A stretch of DNA of 55,005 bases. Source: Sandaracinaceae bacterium. Its GTDB lineage: Bacteria; Myxococcota_A; Polyangia; Polyangiales; JADJQN01. The stretch is from the NCBI GenBank assembly GCA_016712745.1, contig JADJQN010000016.1, positions 1-55,005 of the forward strand. The letters are read 5' to 3'. Position numbers and translations under genes: made by a program. Below the pieces are notes generated by a model, which was not told where the DNA came from, made no database searches, and worked only from the letters and a program-made list of their open reading frames with translations. Positions 35,140-45,228 of this stretch are shown piece after piece. How positions within the stretch are numbered: the first letter of the stretch is position 1; each line of letters begins with the position of its first letter.

Positions 35140-36087
35140 TTACATCTCGGCGGCCGACGTTGCGACGAAGCGGACGGCATCGCGTGTCTGGCGAATGGCC
35201 GGATCGTAGTACGCGTAGACGGTTGATGCTTGCGCGGTGGCGTCAATCGCCAGCGACGGTGTAAGGTGATAGGAAAGTTCGCGAGTCGCGCCCGCGCTCA
35301 CGTTCATCAAGTAGAAGGTGACGTCGTCGGAGTTCACTTGGTAGCGGGCAACTGCACGCGATGCGACGAGGCGTGCGCATTGCCACTGGTGACGCTGACT
35401 CGAATCGAAGCGCGTGTAACACCCGCGGGCATCGCAACGTCTGCGCGTGCCTCCCCGTGCGCGTCCGTTTCGCCGGCGAATACGGGATTACTGATGTCCT
35501 CGCTGTCGGTTGCACCGGGCTCGATGAGCATAGCCTCAACCCGCGCACCCGCCACCAGCGCGGAGGTCCGTGCGTCGCGGACGACGACGCGTAGCGGGGA
35601 TGTCTCGCCCGCAGCGATCTCGGTCGGAACGCGGAGTTGAAGATCTAGATTACCGAGCGCGGAGAACAAGCTGCGACGACCGAAGAGATCGTCACCTGCG
35701 GAGGTGAAGTACCAGTTGATGATGATCGGACCCGTATTCTCACGTTCAAGATCTCGCCCCGCACCCGCAACAACCACCGTGTGTTCGGCTAAGGATTCAC
35801 TGTGCGAGACGTGCGGCGTTGCCGTCGCCAAAAAGTTCCGCCGCGCCGCGCGACGCATCGCTCAACTCGACGCGAAGCTCGCCATCGAGGCTGCCATCGC
35901 TACGAAGTCGCTGCACTGGAAACGAAAGGTGCAGGTCGTTGCCTGCGGTCGAAGCGACGATCGCCGCCTCGTTCAGGCTCGCCAGTTCGTTTCGAAATCG
36001 TTCCGCCGGCGGGGCGTCGCTGCGATTGCAAGCCGCTGCGACCAAGACCACAGCCAAAGCGAGCGCGTTCAATGTGCGCGAGTTCAT
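35140..36087 (-). pseudogene. Alpha-2-macroglobulin-like lipoprotein remnant, frameshifted
   Basis: The gene starts with a lipoprotein signal, MNSRTLNALALAVVLVAAAC (lipobox AAAC). It continues in a second frame from about 35835 with macroglobulin-type beta domains (LDLQLRVPTEIAAGETSPLR, GARVEAMLIEPG). A third frame from about 35337 gives the typical C-terminal end (YLMNVSAGATRELSYHLTP, AQASTVYAYYDPAIRQTRD). Bacterial macroglobulins trap proteases in the periplasm. At about 310 residues it is far shorter than full-length members (1500 or more), so this is either a short MG-only protein or an internal deletion. The first break sits in a run of A/T at 35830. Confidence 0.6.
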
Positions 36088-36247
36088 GTCTAGCCTCCAA
36101 GCGACACACGTCGCTGTCAGGCGGCATTGCACCTGCCGTGCCCAACCAACTTGGCTTTGATTTCGGTGCGTACGTTCTCGGTGAGCCCGTCGCAGCTTGG
36201 CCAACTTGGCGCGATCTGCACAGAATGACACTTGCAAAACCGTCTAT

Positions 36248-36345
36248 GCCGTGTTGCCAAATGCTCGACGGGCTCGCTGTTTCACGGTCACTCCACGAGG
36301 CATTGTTGCCTCTCAGAATGAGTCCATCAAACCGGGGCGATTCCA
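36248..36345 (-). mobile_element. End remnant of an IS3-family element
   Basis: On the minus strand it starts TGGAATCGCCCCGGTTTGAT and leads into MPRGVTVKQRARRAFGN. These are close to the left inverted repeat and orfA start of the intact element at 33021. The differences show a related but distinct element. Only about 100 bases remain. Confidence 0.7.
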
Positions 36346-36391
36346 TTATGGGGCGGGCCGTTCGATGCTTCTCGCGAGTTAACGTGCCGAG

Positions 36392-36991
36392 TCACCGGCA
36401 CTGAATGTCAACGGTCCATATTCCCAGCGCGCCAATGTGACCTGTGACATGATCGACGACACGAAGCGTCCAGACGCCCGTTGGATCCTCGCCGACAAAT
36501 TCACGCAGAGCACCTGGTCCCTCCGGTGGACTCGCGGCGTTGTACTCGAAGTAGCCCGCGTTCAAAGTACAGTCGCCGCTTTGGTCCCGAAGCGTCACCG
36601 AGGTGCCAGCCGGACTCATCAGTTCAAACGACAGGTCCGACTGGCAAGGGTTGTTCACCTGAACGCGAATCAAGTCGATGGACACGATGCGGCATGAGTG
36701 CGACAACACTTCGTAGGTGGAGGTGATTTCACCATCGGTGCCGCCGGATACCTCGGTGTGGTCGGGTATATTACGGCTGGCGTGAACTTCGATATGGATA
36801 TCCCCATCTTCCCCGGAATCGTAGTTCGGCACATCGATCTCGCCACCGCCGTCAGACGCACCAGCGTCCATCTCGACGCCACCGTCAGACGCACCAGCGT
36901 CCATACCCGGTAGAGCCTTGATTTTCGTGCACGCGGAAATCCAGCACGCAGCGGCCAACGCGAGCAAAGAAACGTAGCGATTTATGCGCAT
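36392..36991 (-). CDS. P-domain lipoprotein
   Basis: This 199-residue lipoprotein starts MRINRYVSLLALAAACWISA and has lipobox ISAC. A doubled stalk MDAGASDGG follows. Residues 75-199 form a proprotein-convertase P-type beta-sandwich (DLSFELMSPAGTSVTLRDQS, FVGEDPTGVWTLRVVDHVTG, LGIWTVDIQC), a domain usually attached to proteases or used for binding. Here it stands alone. The start codon overlaps the stop of the gene before it by one base and has GGGAGG six bases upstream, so it is translated as the third gene of the kinase operon. Confidence 0.8.
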   Translation of the reverse strand: MRINRYVSLLALAAACWISACTKIKALPGMDAGASDGGVEMDAGASDGGGEIDVPNYDSGEDGDIHIEVHASRNIPDHTEVSGGTDGEITSTYEVLSHSCRIVSIDLIRVQVNNPCQSDLSFELMSPAGTSVTLRDQSGDCTLNAGYFEYNAASPPEGPGALREFVGEDPTGVWTLRVVDHVTGHIGALGIWTVDIQCR

Positions 36992-37962
36992 CAAAACCTC
37001 CCGCGACATGCGGCGCCAAGGATGTCGACTGTGGGTGCGCACAGCCACGCGGAATCCGTCGTCTCCGGCCGCGTCGGCGCGAGTATCAAGAGGAGCACGC
37101 CTGCGGCGAGCGCGGCGCCGCCGACCGAATATCCGATGATGGCAACTACACCACTACGACTGGCGGTCGGCTGATGCTCGAGATAGCAATCTGCGTTCGA
37201 GCAATCGTTCGCGTTCGCTGCCTCGACTTCGCGGTTGATGTGGAAGCCGACGCCGACACCGAGGCCGATTGCGCCGGTCACAATTCCCGCGACGCCCCAG
37301 GCATGCATCGTTGAGCGTGCAGCGGCTTCGTCGGGCTCGGGCCGAGTGCGATTTGATTCCGTGAGCGGCGCCCTTGGTAACCGAACGCCTGCAGCGTCCG
37401 AATGCGCGCGGTCCGCTTCGGGCGGCGCGGCGATACAGTGAAACAAGGTGGTCTCACCGGCGACAACGCGGAATCTCTGTTCGTCCGCGTTGGGGCCACG
37501 CACGGCAATCACTGCTTCGCCGACATCCAAGGCCAGCGGGCTCGCAAGGGGCAACGCCGCAACATCCTGACCGTTCGCAAATACATGGCTGCCGACATCA
37601 CATCCGAGGAAGCTCACGAATCCGACACGCGCGCTGATTCTGGTAAGCGCGACATCCAATACCGCGCGGCGTGAGTTAACCCATGCATCGTTAGTGGTCG
37701 AGAGCGCAAACGCAAGCGCGCGATGGGCACGTGCCCAATGCTGGAGCATCGCCTCCGTCAAACCAATCTGTGCTGTGGCATGCGGCGTTCGCTCGAGGTC
37801 GTTCGCTTGCTCGAACGCCGCGAGCGCTTCCGCGATGTGCCCCTGATTGCGCAGCGTCATCCCGCGTTCGATTTGTGCGCTCGCGACGGCGTTATCGGCC
37901 GTGGCGACGCTCGGACTGGCAAGCAGAAGTGCGATCACGATTAACCCAGCACGCGTGTTCAT
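36991..37962 (-). CDS. Exported TPR-like membrane protein in a kinase operon
   Basis: This is a 323-residue protein. The signal peptide MNTRAGLIVIALLLASPSVA is followed by a TPR-like helical region (RGMTLRNQGHIAEALAAFEQ, ERTPHATAQIGLTEAML). A PEGA-like beta part follows (VGSHVFANGQDVAALPLASP). Two membrane helices lie near the C-terminus (VAGIVTGAIGLGVGVGF, AIIGYSVGGAALAAGVLLL). This architecture is frequent beside Ser/Thr kinases in Myxococcota. The start overlaps the kinase stop by four bases (ATGA), which implies coupled synthesis. It probably acts in the envelope together with the kinase and the P-domain lipoprotein, but the signal is unknown. Confidence 0.75.
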   Translation of the reverse strand: MNTRAGLIVIALLLASPSVATADNAVASAQIERGMTLRNQGHIAEALAAFEQANDLERTPHATAQIGLTEAMLQHWARAHRALAFALSTTNDAWVNSRRAVLDVALTRISARVGFVSFLGCDVGSHVFANGQDVAALPLASPLALDVGEAVIAVRGPNADEQRFRVVAGETTLFHCIAAPPEADRAHSDAAGVRLPRAPLTESNRTRPEPDEAAARSTMHAWGVAGIVTGAIGLGVGVGFHINREVEAANANDCSNADCYLEHQPTASRSGVVAIIGYSVGGAALAAGVLLLILAPTRPETTDSAWLCAPTVDILGAACRGRF

Positions 37963-39472
37963 TGAATGTTGAACTCCGAAGTATCCGACGCGCGAGGCGT
38001 AGGCGCCACGGGTCTTGTCGAAATTGCTCGTGAAGTGCGCCTCGTGTGTTGGCGCGAAGAGCCTAGCACTCGCGGCTCGCGAGCAGAAGTCGAAGGCGTC
38101 GGCAACGCACTGACGCCAGGACCGGCGTCAACACCTGCGTCAGCACCTGCGTCAACACCTGCGTCGACGACTGACACGGGGATGCGAGCGGGAGGGGGCG
38201 ACGCTTCGACTGTCGTACGAAGGCGAGGCTCTGCGACGCTCGTCGCGGCGGGCTCGCGTGCTTCAGGGGTGCGGGCGGCTTCTGGCGTGACCGTTGATGT
38301 GTCGACGGACCCCTTCCAATTCGCGATCGCCGCCCAGGCACCGATGGCCACCGCGACAGCGAACAACACGGCGGCAATCCCACGACGAGCGCCCGGCGTG
38401 CGGGGGAGATCCGCTGTGACACGAGCGACTCGCGCTGTGTCGTCGATCGTTGCGGTAGACTGAGCGGCGCGCGACGGATTCTCGAGGATAAAAGATCTGT
38501 CGACGGCGACTGTAGCCAATCCAAACCCGAGCTCCGTCGCGTGTGCCGCGCGTACCCGAGTCCCCGCATACGGAAAAAGATCCGCCGCCATCTTTTTCGC
38601 CGAATCGTATCGGTCCGCCGCGTGGAGTTTCATCGCGCAACGTACGATGTCCGCAAACTCGAGCGGGAGGCCCGGCCGCAACTCGGCGATATCCGGACAG
38701 TCCCCCTCGCAAATGGCGTGAATCAATCCGTACAGCGTTTCCGATTCGAATGGGCGTCGTCCGGCCAATGCTTCGTACATGACCACGCCCACCGAATAGA
38801 GATCCGTACGGAAATCGACGAGCTTCGATTCTCGCGCTTGCTCAGGCGACATGTAGTAGGGGGTCCCGAGCAATGCTGCGGTGCGCGTTAGTTTCGCTTC
38901 ATCGCCGACGAGCTTGGAGATCCCGAAGTCGAGCAGCGTCGGACTCACGTTGCCATCACGTTGGCGCGCGAGAAAGACATTCTCCGGTTTGATGTCGCGA
39001 TGGACGATTCCCTCGTCGTGCGCGGCCTGCAAAGCACATAAAATGGGTACGAGGAAGTTCGCGACATCTTTCGGATCGCACTGGCCCGTGCTCTCGAGAC
39101 GCGCGGCGAGTGATTCGCCTTCGAGAAAATCCATGACTAGGTAGGGCACGCCATCGGCTACCCCAACGTCGCTAACATCCGCCGCGTTTGGATGACGCAA
39201 CGTCGCGGCCGCCCTGCCTTCGCGCACAAACCTCGCGACGACTTCAACGTTTGTGGCGACTTCCGGATGCAGTGTTTTGATCGCGACGCGCTTGCCCAGA
39301 TCGTTGTGAATGGCCTCCCACACCGTGCCCATTCCGCCGCGGCCAATTTCTCCAATCAGCGTATAGCTTCCGACTGCGGCACCGCCTCTCAGGCCAGCCC
39401 CCCCCCCCCGGCACCTGCATGCGCGTTGGCGGCTTGGGTCGCGTCGAACGCGACATCGGGCGGGTGCGCCAT
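37959..39472 (-). CDS. Ser/Thr protein kinase with membrane anchor; G12 tract near the start
   Basis: This is a eukaryotic-type kinase with all key motifs: glycine loop IGRGGMGTVWEA, VAIKTL lysine, catalytic loop HRDIKPENVFL, DFGISKL and GTPYYMSPEQA. A membrane helix (GIAAVLFAVAVAIGAWAAIA) separates the cytoplasmic kinase from a Pro/Ala/DAG-rich outer part. The natural N-terminus seems to be ATG 39472 (MAHPPDVAFDATQAANAHAG), but with the 12 G residues at 39398-39409 (coding strand) that frame hits a stop. Thirteen G would join it to the kinase. As written, only an alternative start at 39503 in another frame reads through. Confidence 0.8.
39398..39409 (-). repeat. Poly-G tract (12 G) in the kinase 5' coding region
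   Basis: Twelve C on the plus strand interrupt the Gly-rich linker before the kinase domain. Length changes would switch the frame. Confidence 0.8.
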
Positions 39473-39798
39473 AGTCCACAGAGGATCTCGGTATCGCACT
39501 CATTTGTCAAAATCGTACGGCAAGCGTCGAGCAGGCCGATCGCATGAAACGGCCTCCCGCATGACTTGATGGCGAGATCCTTCACAGATCAAGGCGCGCT
39601 CGGAGCTGCAAACGCACGTCGACAGTGGAGAAGGTTGGCATCGATGTGCACAGCGGATTGATGGGATCAAGCCATTCCCATTCACTCGGGCCCAAACGTT
39701 TTGGCTGGGGTTCGTTACGGACCGATCGCGCGGAAGCCAAGGTGGACTATATACGTGTGAGTTCCGCCCGGAAGTTTCGGGCGAGGAACGAAAGGTGC
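39473..39798. other. Intergenic region upstream of the kinase operon, ending at R8
   Basis: I see no supported gene in these 326 bases. The region should carry the kinase promoter. It ends exactly at repeat R8. Confidence 0.4.
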
Positions 39799-39958
39799 GA
39801 GGCTAGCCAGCATAAACGCGTTCTTCGATTCGGCCGTCTGATGTGGTCGTAGAGCAAGTTTACATATCCGCCCTTTATGCGAAGCGGATTTCCACGTGAT
39901 GTCGTCCTGTTAGCTTGAGTTCGGACGTGCGGTGGGCTTGTTCCGATGACTCTTTCGA
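39799..39958 (+). repeat. 160-bp repeat R8
   Basis: This is a full type A copy with consensus ends. Confidence 0.95.
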
Positions 39959-41251
39959 GAATCCCCCGACCCAACGCAGGTGGACGCGGTTCATGCGCGG
40001 TGCACCGGCGCGCTTCGGCCAGCGTGCAACGAGGACGACCCGTGGGCCTGTCCGTTCACGACGTTTGACGGCGGAGCGTTTACGGCGGAGTTCGCCTACG
40101 AAAATGGTAACGGAGTTTACGGCCAGCATATTTGGCATGCTGCGTTTCACACCAAGCCGACATGTCGAACAGAGTTGCGAGCAGAGTTTGATGTGAACGA
40201 CGGCGCGATTGTTATGCCCGTTCGCTTGAGCGGTCCTGCCCACCGAAATCGGCGGACCGTCGAAAACTATTTGCGTCGAAGTGTCTCAGCGGTGCATTTT
40301 CGTCCGGCCTCTCTCCGGAGTCCCGAAGCAGGTGCCGCGCGCCTCGTGTTGTCGTTCGCGCTGGGTGTTCCACACCGCGGCAGCGAGGACGCTTTGTCTC
40401 TAGACGGTCCGCTCTATGCGACTCCGCAAGCGGGCGCTGGCAATCCGACGACGCCTCAGTTCGTTAGCGTGTGGGCCGCCGATGTGCCGCTGCGCCCAAA
40501 CGCTCCGCTGCGTACACCACGCCATTCGGACCCACAGATTTACTTCGTTTCAGGTGCCGTCCCCTTCCCGCCGGAAGAAACGTCAACATCGCCCTTCGGG
40601 CCAATGGTGCACGTCAAATCGATGGGCACGCTGAATATCTACGAATACGCGATGCCCGGTCGCAACCGTGGTCGATTCGTGGCGGTTCACGACACGACAA
40701 CGAATCAGCATCGTTGGGTGCTTGAAACCAGACTGGGTGTGCTCGGTTCGGAGATTCGTTGGGTGGGACGCTTCGATGATTATGTCGTCGGCGAATACGT
40801 TTCTCGACACCCGGGAGAAATTTATCGGGGTCAAGCAGGCATCGTGCTTGTCCGCGTCTCCGATGGGAATGCCTTTCGGTTGAACGTTGCCGGCGCGTTC
40901 GGACCGGAGGGGCGCATTGCCTATGACGAAGAGCAACTTGCGCGCGAAGATCGAATCGATGCCTGTGTCGCTGAGCACGTTCGCGCAGCGCATTCAGATT
41001 GGACCGATCATGACATTCGACGGGCCCACGAATGCGACCGCGAGCCGCGCGCGCTTGCGCAAGCAAGTACCGACGCGGCCGACGCTTGCCACACTATCAA
41101 CTCGGAACTACCCAATGTCGTCATCGCCCACGATACGTTGCGCGTTCGCAACGCGGCAGACGTCTGGACAAATATTTCAGTCGGCGAATTGAACACACTC
41201 TTCCAACTCGAGGCTCATATTGAACCATTTGTCGAAGCAGACAGCCCCTGA
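39959..41251 (+). pseudogene. Unknown protein, 5'-truncated at R8
   Basis: An open frame of about 430 residues begins immediately after R8 (ESPDPTQVDAVHARC) without its own clear start. GTG 39980 is the first candidate. Sequence includes CNEDDPWACPFTTFDGGAFT, PQFVSVWAADVPLRPNAPLR, GTLNIYEYAMPGRNRG and a Cys-containing C-terminal part (DACVAEHVRAAH, HECDREPRAL). No signal peptide is present, as expected if the N-terminus was lost. It is not recognised and may be a myxobacteria-specific secreted protein. Codon use is normal and there is no internal stop. Confidence 0.55.
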
Positions 41252-41272
41252 TCGGTATTCCGATTCTGCTTC
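41234..41272 (+). terminator. Nested hairpin spanning the stop codon of the unknown gene
   Basis: The outer arms GAAGCAGA and TCTGCTTC enclose an inner hairpin ATCGG-TATT-CCGAT. It overlaps the stop at 41251. There is no T-tract, so the terminator role is uncertain. Confidence 0.4.
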
Positions 41273-41446
41273 TACTGAACACAGCGAGGGGAAAGTAATC
41301 ATTACGTTCAACGAGCAGCCGCTCGCTACGCCCCGCACGAAGACGGACGTACCGCCCCCTGCTCGGCCTGTGTCCGCGTTCAACAGCGTGCTCGCGTTCG
41401 AGTTGCCGGCACGATCGCGGTCTCTCGATGTGAGGGCTGCTGGCCC

Positions 41447-42928
41447 TTACTCGTTTGAACAGAGCACAGGAGTGGTTTGCGCCGAGCTATGCGTGGTTCC
41501 GGTTCCGAGTTGCGCGAACGAATCGTCGCCCCAGCAGTAGACGCTGTGGTCCGCACGTGTTGCACACGCATGCGCGTCGCCGCAGCTGATCGACGTCGCG
41601 TCGTCGATCACACTCACCGTCACAGGTGATTCACGCGTGGTGGTCGTACCATCGCCCAGCTGCCCGCGATGATTGCGACCCCAGCACTTGATGCGACCGG
41701 TTTCAAGACGTGCGCACGCGAAGGCAGCACCTGCACAAATCGACGTCGCGTTGTTGATTCCATCGACCGTGACGGGGATCGCGCGGCCCGGAGCCACTCC
41801 GATGTAGTCGTGTCCGAGTTGGCTGTACTCGTTGCGGCCCCAACATTCGATCTCCCCGGAAACATGCAGAGCGCACGTGAACTCTGAACCTGCCTCCAGC
41901 TGCATAATCTCGTCGCCTAGCGAAACTGAATTGGGTGACAAGCCAATGATGCCGAAGTCGGTGCCGCGTTCGTACTCGGAGTTGCTTCCCCAGCATTTCA
42001 CGTGGCCCGCGTCATCCAGTGCGCAGGAGTGAGCGTTACCGACCGCGACGGACACGACATCACCAAGGCCGCTTGCGCTTACAGCGGAGGTCCTCACGGT
42101 GGTGGTGCCGTCGCCGAGCTGGCCGTATTCGTTGTTGCCCCAGCAATAAACGTCGCCGTCGCTCTGCGTGATGCATGCGTGATGCCCACCTGCGATGTAA
42201 GTTTCATCGGGGTCGGTAAGCGGTGAAACATCGATCTGAACAGCGGATGAAATACCCGAAGTCGAGACCGCGGAAGTTCGTGTTGTGGTGCTGCCGTCGC
42301 CGAGCTCGTGGTAGGAGTTGATGCCCCAACACGCAACGGAGCCGGAGCTGAGAACCGCACACGAAAAGCCTCCGCCAGCCGCCATCGTTTGAACACTCGC
42401 GAGCGACGTCACCACACGCGGAGCGTTTTGGTGGTCACTTGCGGACCCGCCGACATCACTCGACACATTGCGTCCCCAACACGCAACCTCTCCACCGGAA
42501 CGCAAATGACAGGTGTGATACGCGCCGGCAAAGTACGATCCGGGAACGAGCGTTGCACCTGCGTCGGATGTCCCGCTGTCGGTGAGTATCGCCGAACCGT
42601 CGTCCGCAGCGACGAATGCGTCGCTTATTCCCGACGCGTCCGTCGACAGCCCCGCGTCCATCGTCGCGTCCCATGCGGATCCATCGAGCCTTGTCCTGCC
42701 GCCGTCGAGCGTTACTTGGGCGTCTGCGACTGGCCCGCCGCCGTCGAGCGTATCGCACAGGCAGATCCCGAACTGCCTGTCGACTCCGCAGGCTTGAGCG
42801 GATGGTGCTCCGTTGGGACACGTGCACGCTCGCTGCGCGCCTGGAACGCAATCCGACGATGGACTCGCGCACGAGCTCAGCAGAACAAGACCAACAACGG
42901 AAACTAAAAGCAGAAAATAGTTGCGCAT
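41447..42928 (-). CDS. RCC1-propeller lipoprotein, paralogue 4
   Basis: This is a 493-residue lipoprotein. The signal MRNYFLLLVSVVGLVLLSSC (lipobox SSC) is followed by a Cys-rich segment (CVPGAQRACTCPNGAP), then a D/A/G stalk. Seven canonical RCC1 blades follow: CWGRNVSSDVG, CWGINSYHELGDG, CWGNNEYGQLGDG, CWGSNSEYERGTD, CWGRNEYSQLGHD, CWGRNHRGQLGDG and CWGDDSFAQLGTG. It lacks the long N-terminal domain of the three-gene operon at 7937-15464 and is better conserved in the blades. Seven blades predict a closed propeller exposed on the cell surface. The ligand is unknown. Confidence 0.85.
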   Translation of the reverse strand: MRNYFLLLVSVVGLVLLSSCASPSSDCVPGAQRACTCPNGAPSAQACGVDRQFGICLCDTLDGGGPVADAQVTLDGGRTRLDGSAWDATMDAGLSTDASGISDAFVAADDGSAILTDSGTSDAGATLVPGSYFAGAYHTCHLRSGGEVACWGRNVSSDVGGSASDHQNAPRVVTSLASVQTMAAGGGFSCAVLSSGSVACWGINSYHELGDGSTTTRTSAVSTSGISSAVQIDVSPLTDPDETYIAGGHHACITQSDGDVYCWGNNEYGQLGDGTTTVRTSAVSASGLGDVVSVAVGNAHSCALDDAGHVKCWGSNSEYERGTDFGIIGLSPNSVSLGDEIMQLEAGSEFTCALHVSGEIECWGRNEYSQLGHDYIGVAPGRAIPVTVDGINNATSICAGAAFACARLETGRIKCWGRNHRGQLGDGTTTTRESPVTVSVIDDATSISCGDAHACATRADHSVYCWGDDSFAQLGTGTTHSSAQTTPVLCSNE

Positions 42929-43058
42929 CGATGACAAAGGTAGCGCGAGATGGGTCACGTGTCAGAGAAAACGGAAAATGCTCACACCTTGCGGCCCCTC
43001 GACGGAGCGAGACGCGTCAGTAACGAAGTAACGCGAGCGACTCCGCCTGTGTGACTCG

Positions 43059-43634
43059 CTATCGGTCCCGCCGTCTCTTCAGTACGCTCAGGCGCCAGGC
43101 GACGAGTCCGAGCGCGGGGAGTTCGACGAAGAAGAAGAGCACACAACCGGCTACGAAAGCTCCGATGAGTTGCATCTCGAATGTGTCTTCAGGGTGAACC
43201 CAGCCGTGTGTGATCCAGAAACCTATTGCCACCAAGAGCCCCAAGTTTGTCCACGCGATGATCGCAGCCGTGTTCGGAGGCGTGTTTCGGAGTCGGGCTT
43301 GCATGAACCTGTTCGAAAGAAATGCAAACGTGAGCATGATGGGGAAGAATCCTGAGAGAAAGACAATGATCACCGTTGCGAGTACGCGTTCGCCGGCCGG
43401 GGCGTAGCGCAAGTCTCCTGCTGCGCCGCTCGACGAGCTTGAGCTCGCGCTCGAACTCGATCCCCTGAAGCTGCTACCACCCCCGCCGCTTGAGGAGCTT
43501 GAATGACTGCTGCCGAAACCTCCGCCGCCGAAACTTCCGCCCGTCGACTGCGCCTGAAGCGGGGAAGCGTGTCCCAGCAGAACTATTACGCCGACAACGA
43601 AACACGCAGCCAGACACCATGGTTTGTCACGCAC
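43059..43634 (-). CDS. Membrane protein with Gly/Ser-rich linker
   Basis: This protein of about 191 residues has an N-terminal signal or membrane segment (LAACFVVGVIVLLGHASPLQ). A low-complexity Gly/Ser stretch (GGSFGGGGFGSSHSSSSS onward) and three or four membrane helices follow (VLATVIIVFLSGFFPIMLTF, AIIAWTNLGLLVAIGFW, IGAFVAGCVLFFFVELPALG). It resembles TPM-associated or DUF1517-type membrane proteins in its Gly/Ser linker, but the match is not firm. GTG 43634 is chosen because residues upstream are not protein-like. An upstream ATG at 43721 also stays in frame. Confidence 0.55.
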   Translation of the reverse strand: MRDKPWCLAACFVVGVIVLLGHASPLQAQSTGGSFGGGGFGSSHSSSSSGGGGSSFRGSSSSASSSSSSGAAGDLRYAPAGERVLATVIIVFLSGFFPIMLTFAFLSNRFMQARLRNTPPNTAAIIAWTNLGLLVAIGFWITHGWVHPEDTFEMQLIGAFVAGCVLFFFVELPALGLVAWRLSVLKRRRDR

Positions 43635-43721
43635 GTTGCCACACGCTAACACGCGGAATGGAGCGTCCAAATGTCGCGCGCATCCGCCGCTCGTCGAAAT
43701 TGTCGAAGACGCAGGCGCCAA

Positions 43722-44177
43722 TGAGACAATTTTTCGTCGTCGATGAGGCCCGAACGGGCAGCCCCAAAACCGCGAATCGAGGGTTCAGGCGAAAGCTTGA
43801 GCGAAAGGAGCGCTCAGCCCTCTCCTTAAGAAAACGCGACGCGGGCGACGCCTGAGTTTGCCCAGCAATATCTGCACAGAGCGTTCGACCTCGCGGAGAG
43901 CGTGAGAGCTTTCGTCGCATAGCGTCGCAAGACGTCGTATCGCGTCGCCTCCGGGCGTCCGTCATACTCTGGCTACAAAACTTGTGATGCTCAGAACCGC
44001 GCCAAGCTCCTTGTTCTAGCAGTATCGAGAGAACTACCATGCCCTTCTCGATGCGTTTCAATCTCAAATTCACAGTCCCGTGCTTTGTTGTGTTCGCCCC
44101 TCTGTGCCAATGACCGTGAGACACTCGTCGAGAGAAGTTTAGTGTCGAGGGCGAGCTAGGATTTGCTCATCATGGTG
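43722..44177. other. Non-coding region before a truncated transposase
   Basis: No gene is supported on either strand. The right part (near 44120-44170) should contain the left end of the insertion sequence whose orfA follows, but I could not define its inverted repeat. Confidence 0.4.
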
Positions 44178-44533
44178 ATGTCTGAATTGGTATCGTCGCG
44201 TGCGGAGGTCGAAGTGTCGACTAAGGCGAGTCGGCGGCGTTTCACGGCCGACTACAAGAAGAAGATTTTGGACGAGGTGGAGCGTTGCACCGGCTCCGGG
44301 GAGGTGGGCGCTCTGCTGCGGCGCGAAGGCCTCTATTCGTCGAATCTGGCGCGGTGGCGTGAGACGATTGCGCGCGGCGGTCTGCGCGCGCTCAAGCCCC
44401 AGAAACGCGGCCCCAAACCGATGCGCGATGCACGTGACGTCAAGCTCGCGACGCTTGAGCGGGACAACGTGCGTCTGCGCAAACGCGCGGAGCGTGCGGA
44501 AGCGTTGGTGGAACTCCAAAAAAAAGTATCGGA
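44178..44533 (+). pseudogene. IS3-type OrfA, cut at R9
   Basis: About 118 residues of a transposase DNA-binding subunit are present: helix-turn-helix RRRFTADYKKKILDEVERCT and GEVGALLRREGLYSSNLARW. The coiled-coil start LATLERDNVRLRKRAERAEA comes before KVSE at the boundary of R9. The rest of orfA and all of orfB are missing. It is a different subgroup from the element at 33021. Confidence 0.8.
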
Positions 44534-44693
44534 GAGGCTAGCCAGCATAAACGCGTTCTTCGATTCGGCCGTCTGATGTGGTCGTAGAGCAAGTTTACAT
44601 ATCCGCCCTTTATGCGAAGCGGATTTCCACGTGATGTCGTCCTGTTAGCTTGAGTTCGGACGTGCGGTGGGCTTGTTCCGATGACTCTTTCGA
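44534..44693 (+). repeat. 160-bp repeat R9
   Basis: This is a full type A copy between a truncated transposase gene (left) and a truncated glycosyltransferase gene (right). Confidence 0.95.
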
Positions 44694-45228
44694 GAAACTC
44701 AAAATTCAAGAAGAAGGTATCAGGCGGCAGATCCTCGGGCACGAAGAGGGAGCTGCGAAACAAGTAGGGTCCATCGCTGCTGAGTTTCACGCCGTGAACC
44801 AGCCGAATGAGTGCACGCACGCCCCACGAAAGGACTTTGCGATCGAGACCGTCGTCGCGATGGTCGTAAACCGAGAGCACGATATCCGCGCCATCGCGCA
44901 CGGCTGCGGCGCGCAAGATGCCCACGGCTTGCGGCGGCACCTGGCCATCGGCCGGAAGGAAGGTGATCCACCGCGATTGCGCTGCGATGACGCCGGACTT
45001 GAGTGCTGCGCCAATGCCGCGATTGGTTTCGTGACGCACGACCACGTGGTTCGTGTCCGCGAGGGCTGCGCGCGCGGAATCCGCCGTCCCATCCGTCGAC
45101 CCGTCGTCGACGAATACGATGCGTGCCCCCGGCTCGTGTGCGTCGAGCCAGGCGCGCACTTCACGAAGCACGGACGGAATGTTCTCTGCCTCATTGAACG
45201 CAAAGATGACGACCGCAAGCTCGTTCAC
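44694..45228 (-). pseudogene. Family 2 glycosyltransferase, 3'-truncated at R9
   Basis: This is a GT-A fold glycosyltransferase of the dolichol-phosphate-mannose-synthase-like type. It has MNELAVVIFAFNEAENIPSV, then the nucleotide-sugar motif FVDDGSTDGTAD, then FLPADGQVPP. Native sequence ends at DTFFLNFEF and the frame runs into repeat R9 up to 44440, adding foreign residues. The usual C-terminal part is missing. Its GTG start overlaps the stop of the acetyltransferase upstream (GTGA). Together they suggest surface-polysaccharide or lipid glycosylation. Confidence 0.75.

Noticed and set aside
43627..44124. Minus-strand ORF of 165 codons upstream of the membrane protein
   Set aside because: No recognisable domain, no ribosome-binding site, and protein-like sequence only where it overlaps the downstream gene.
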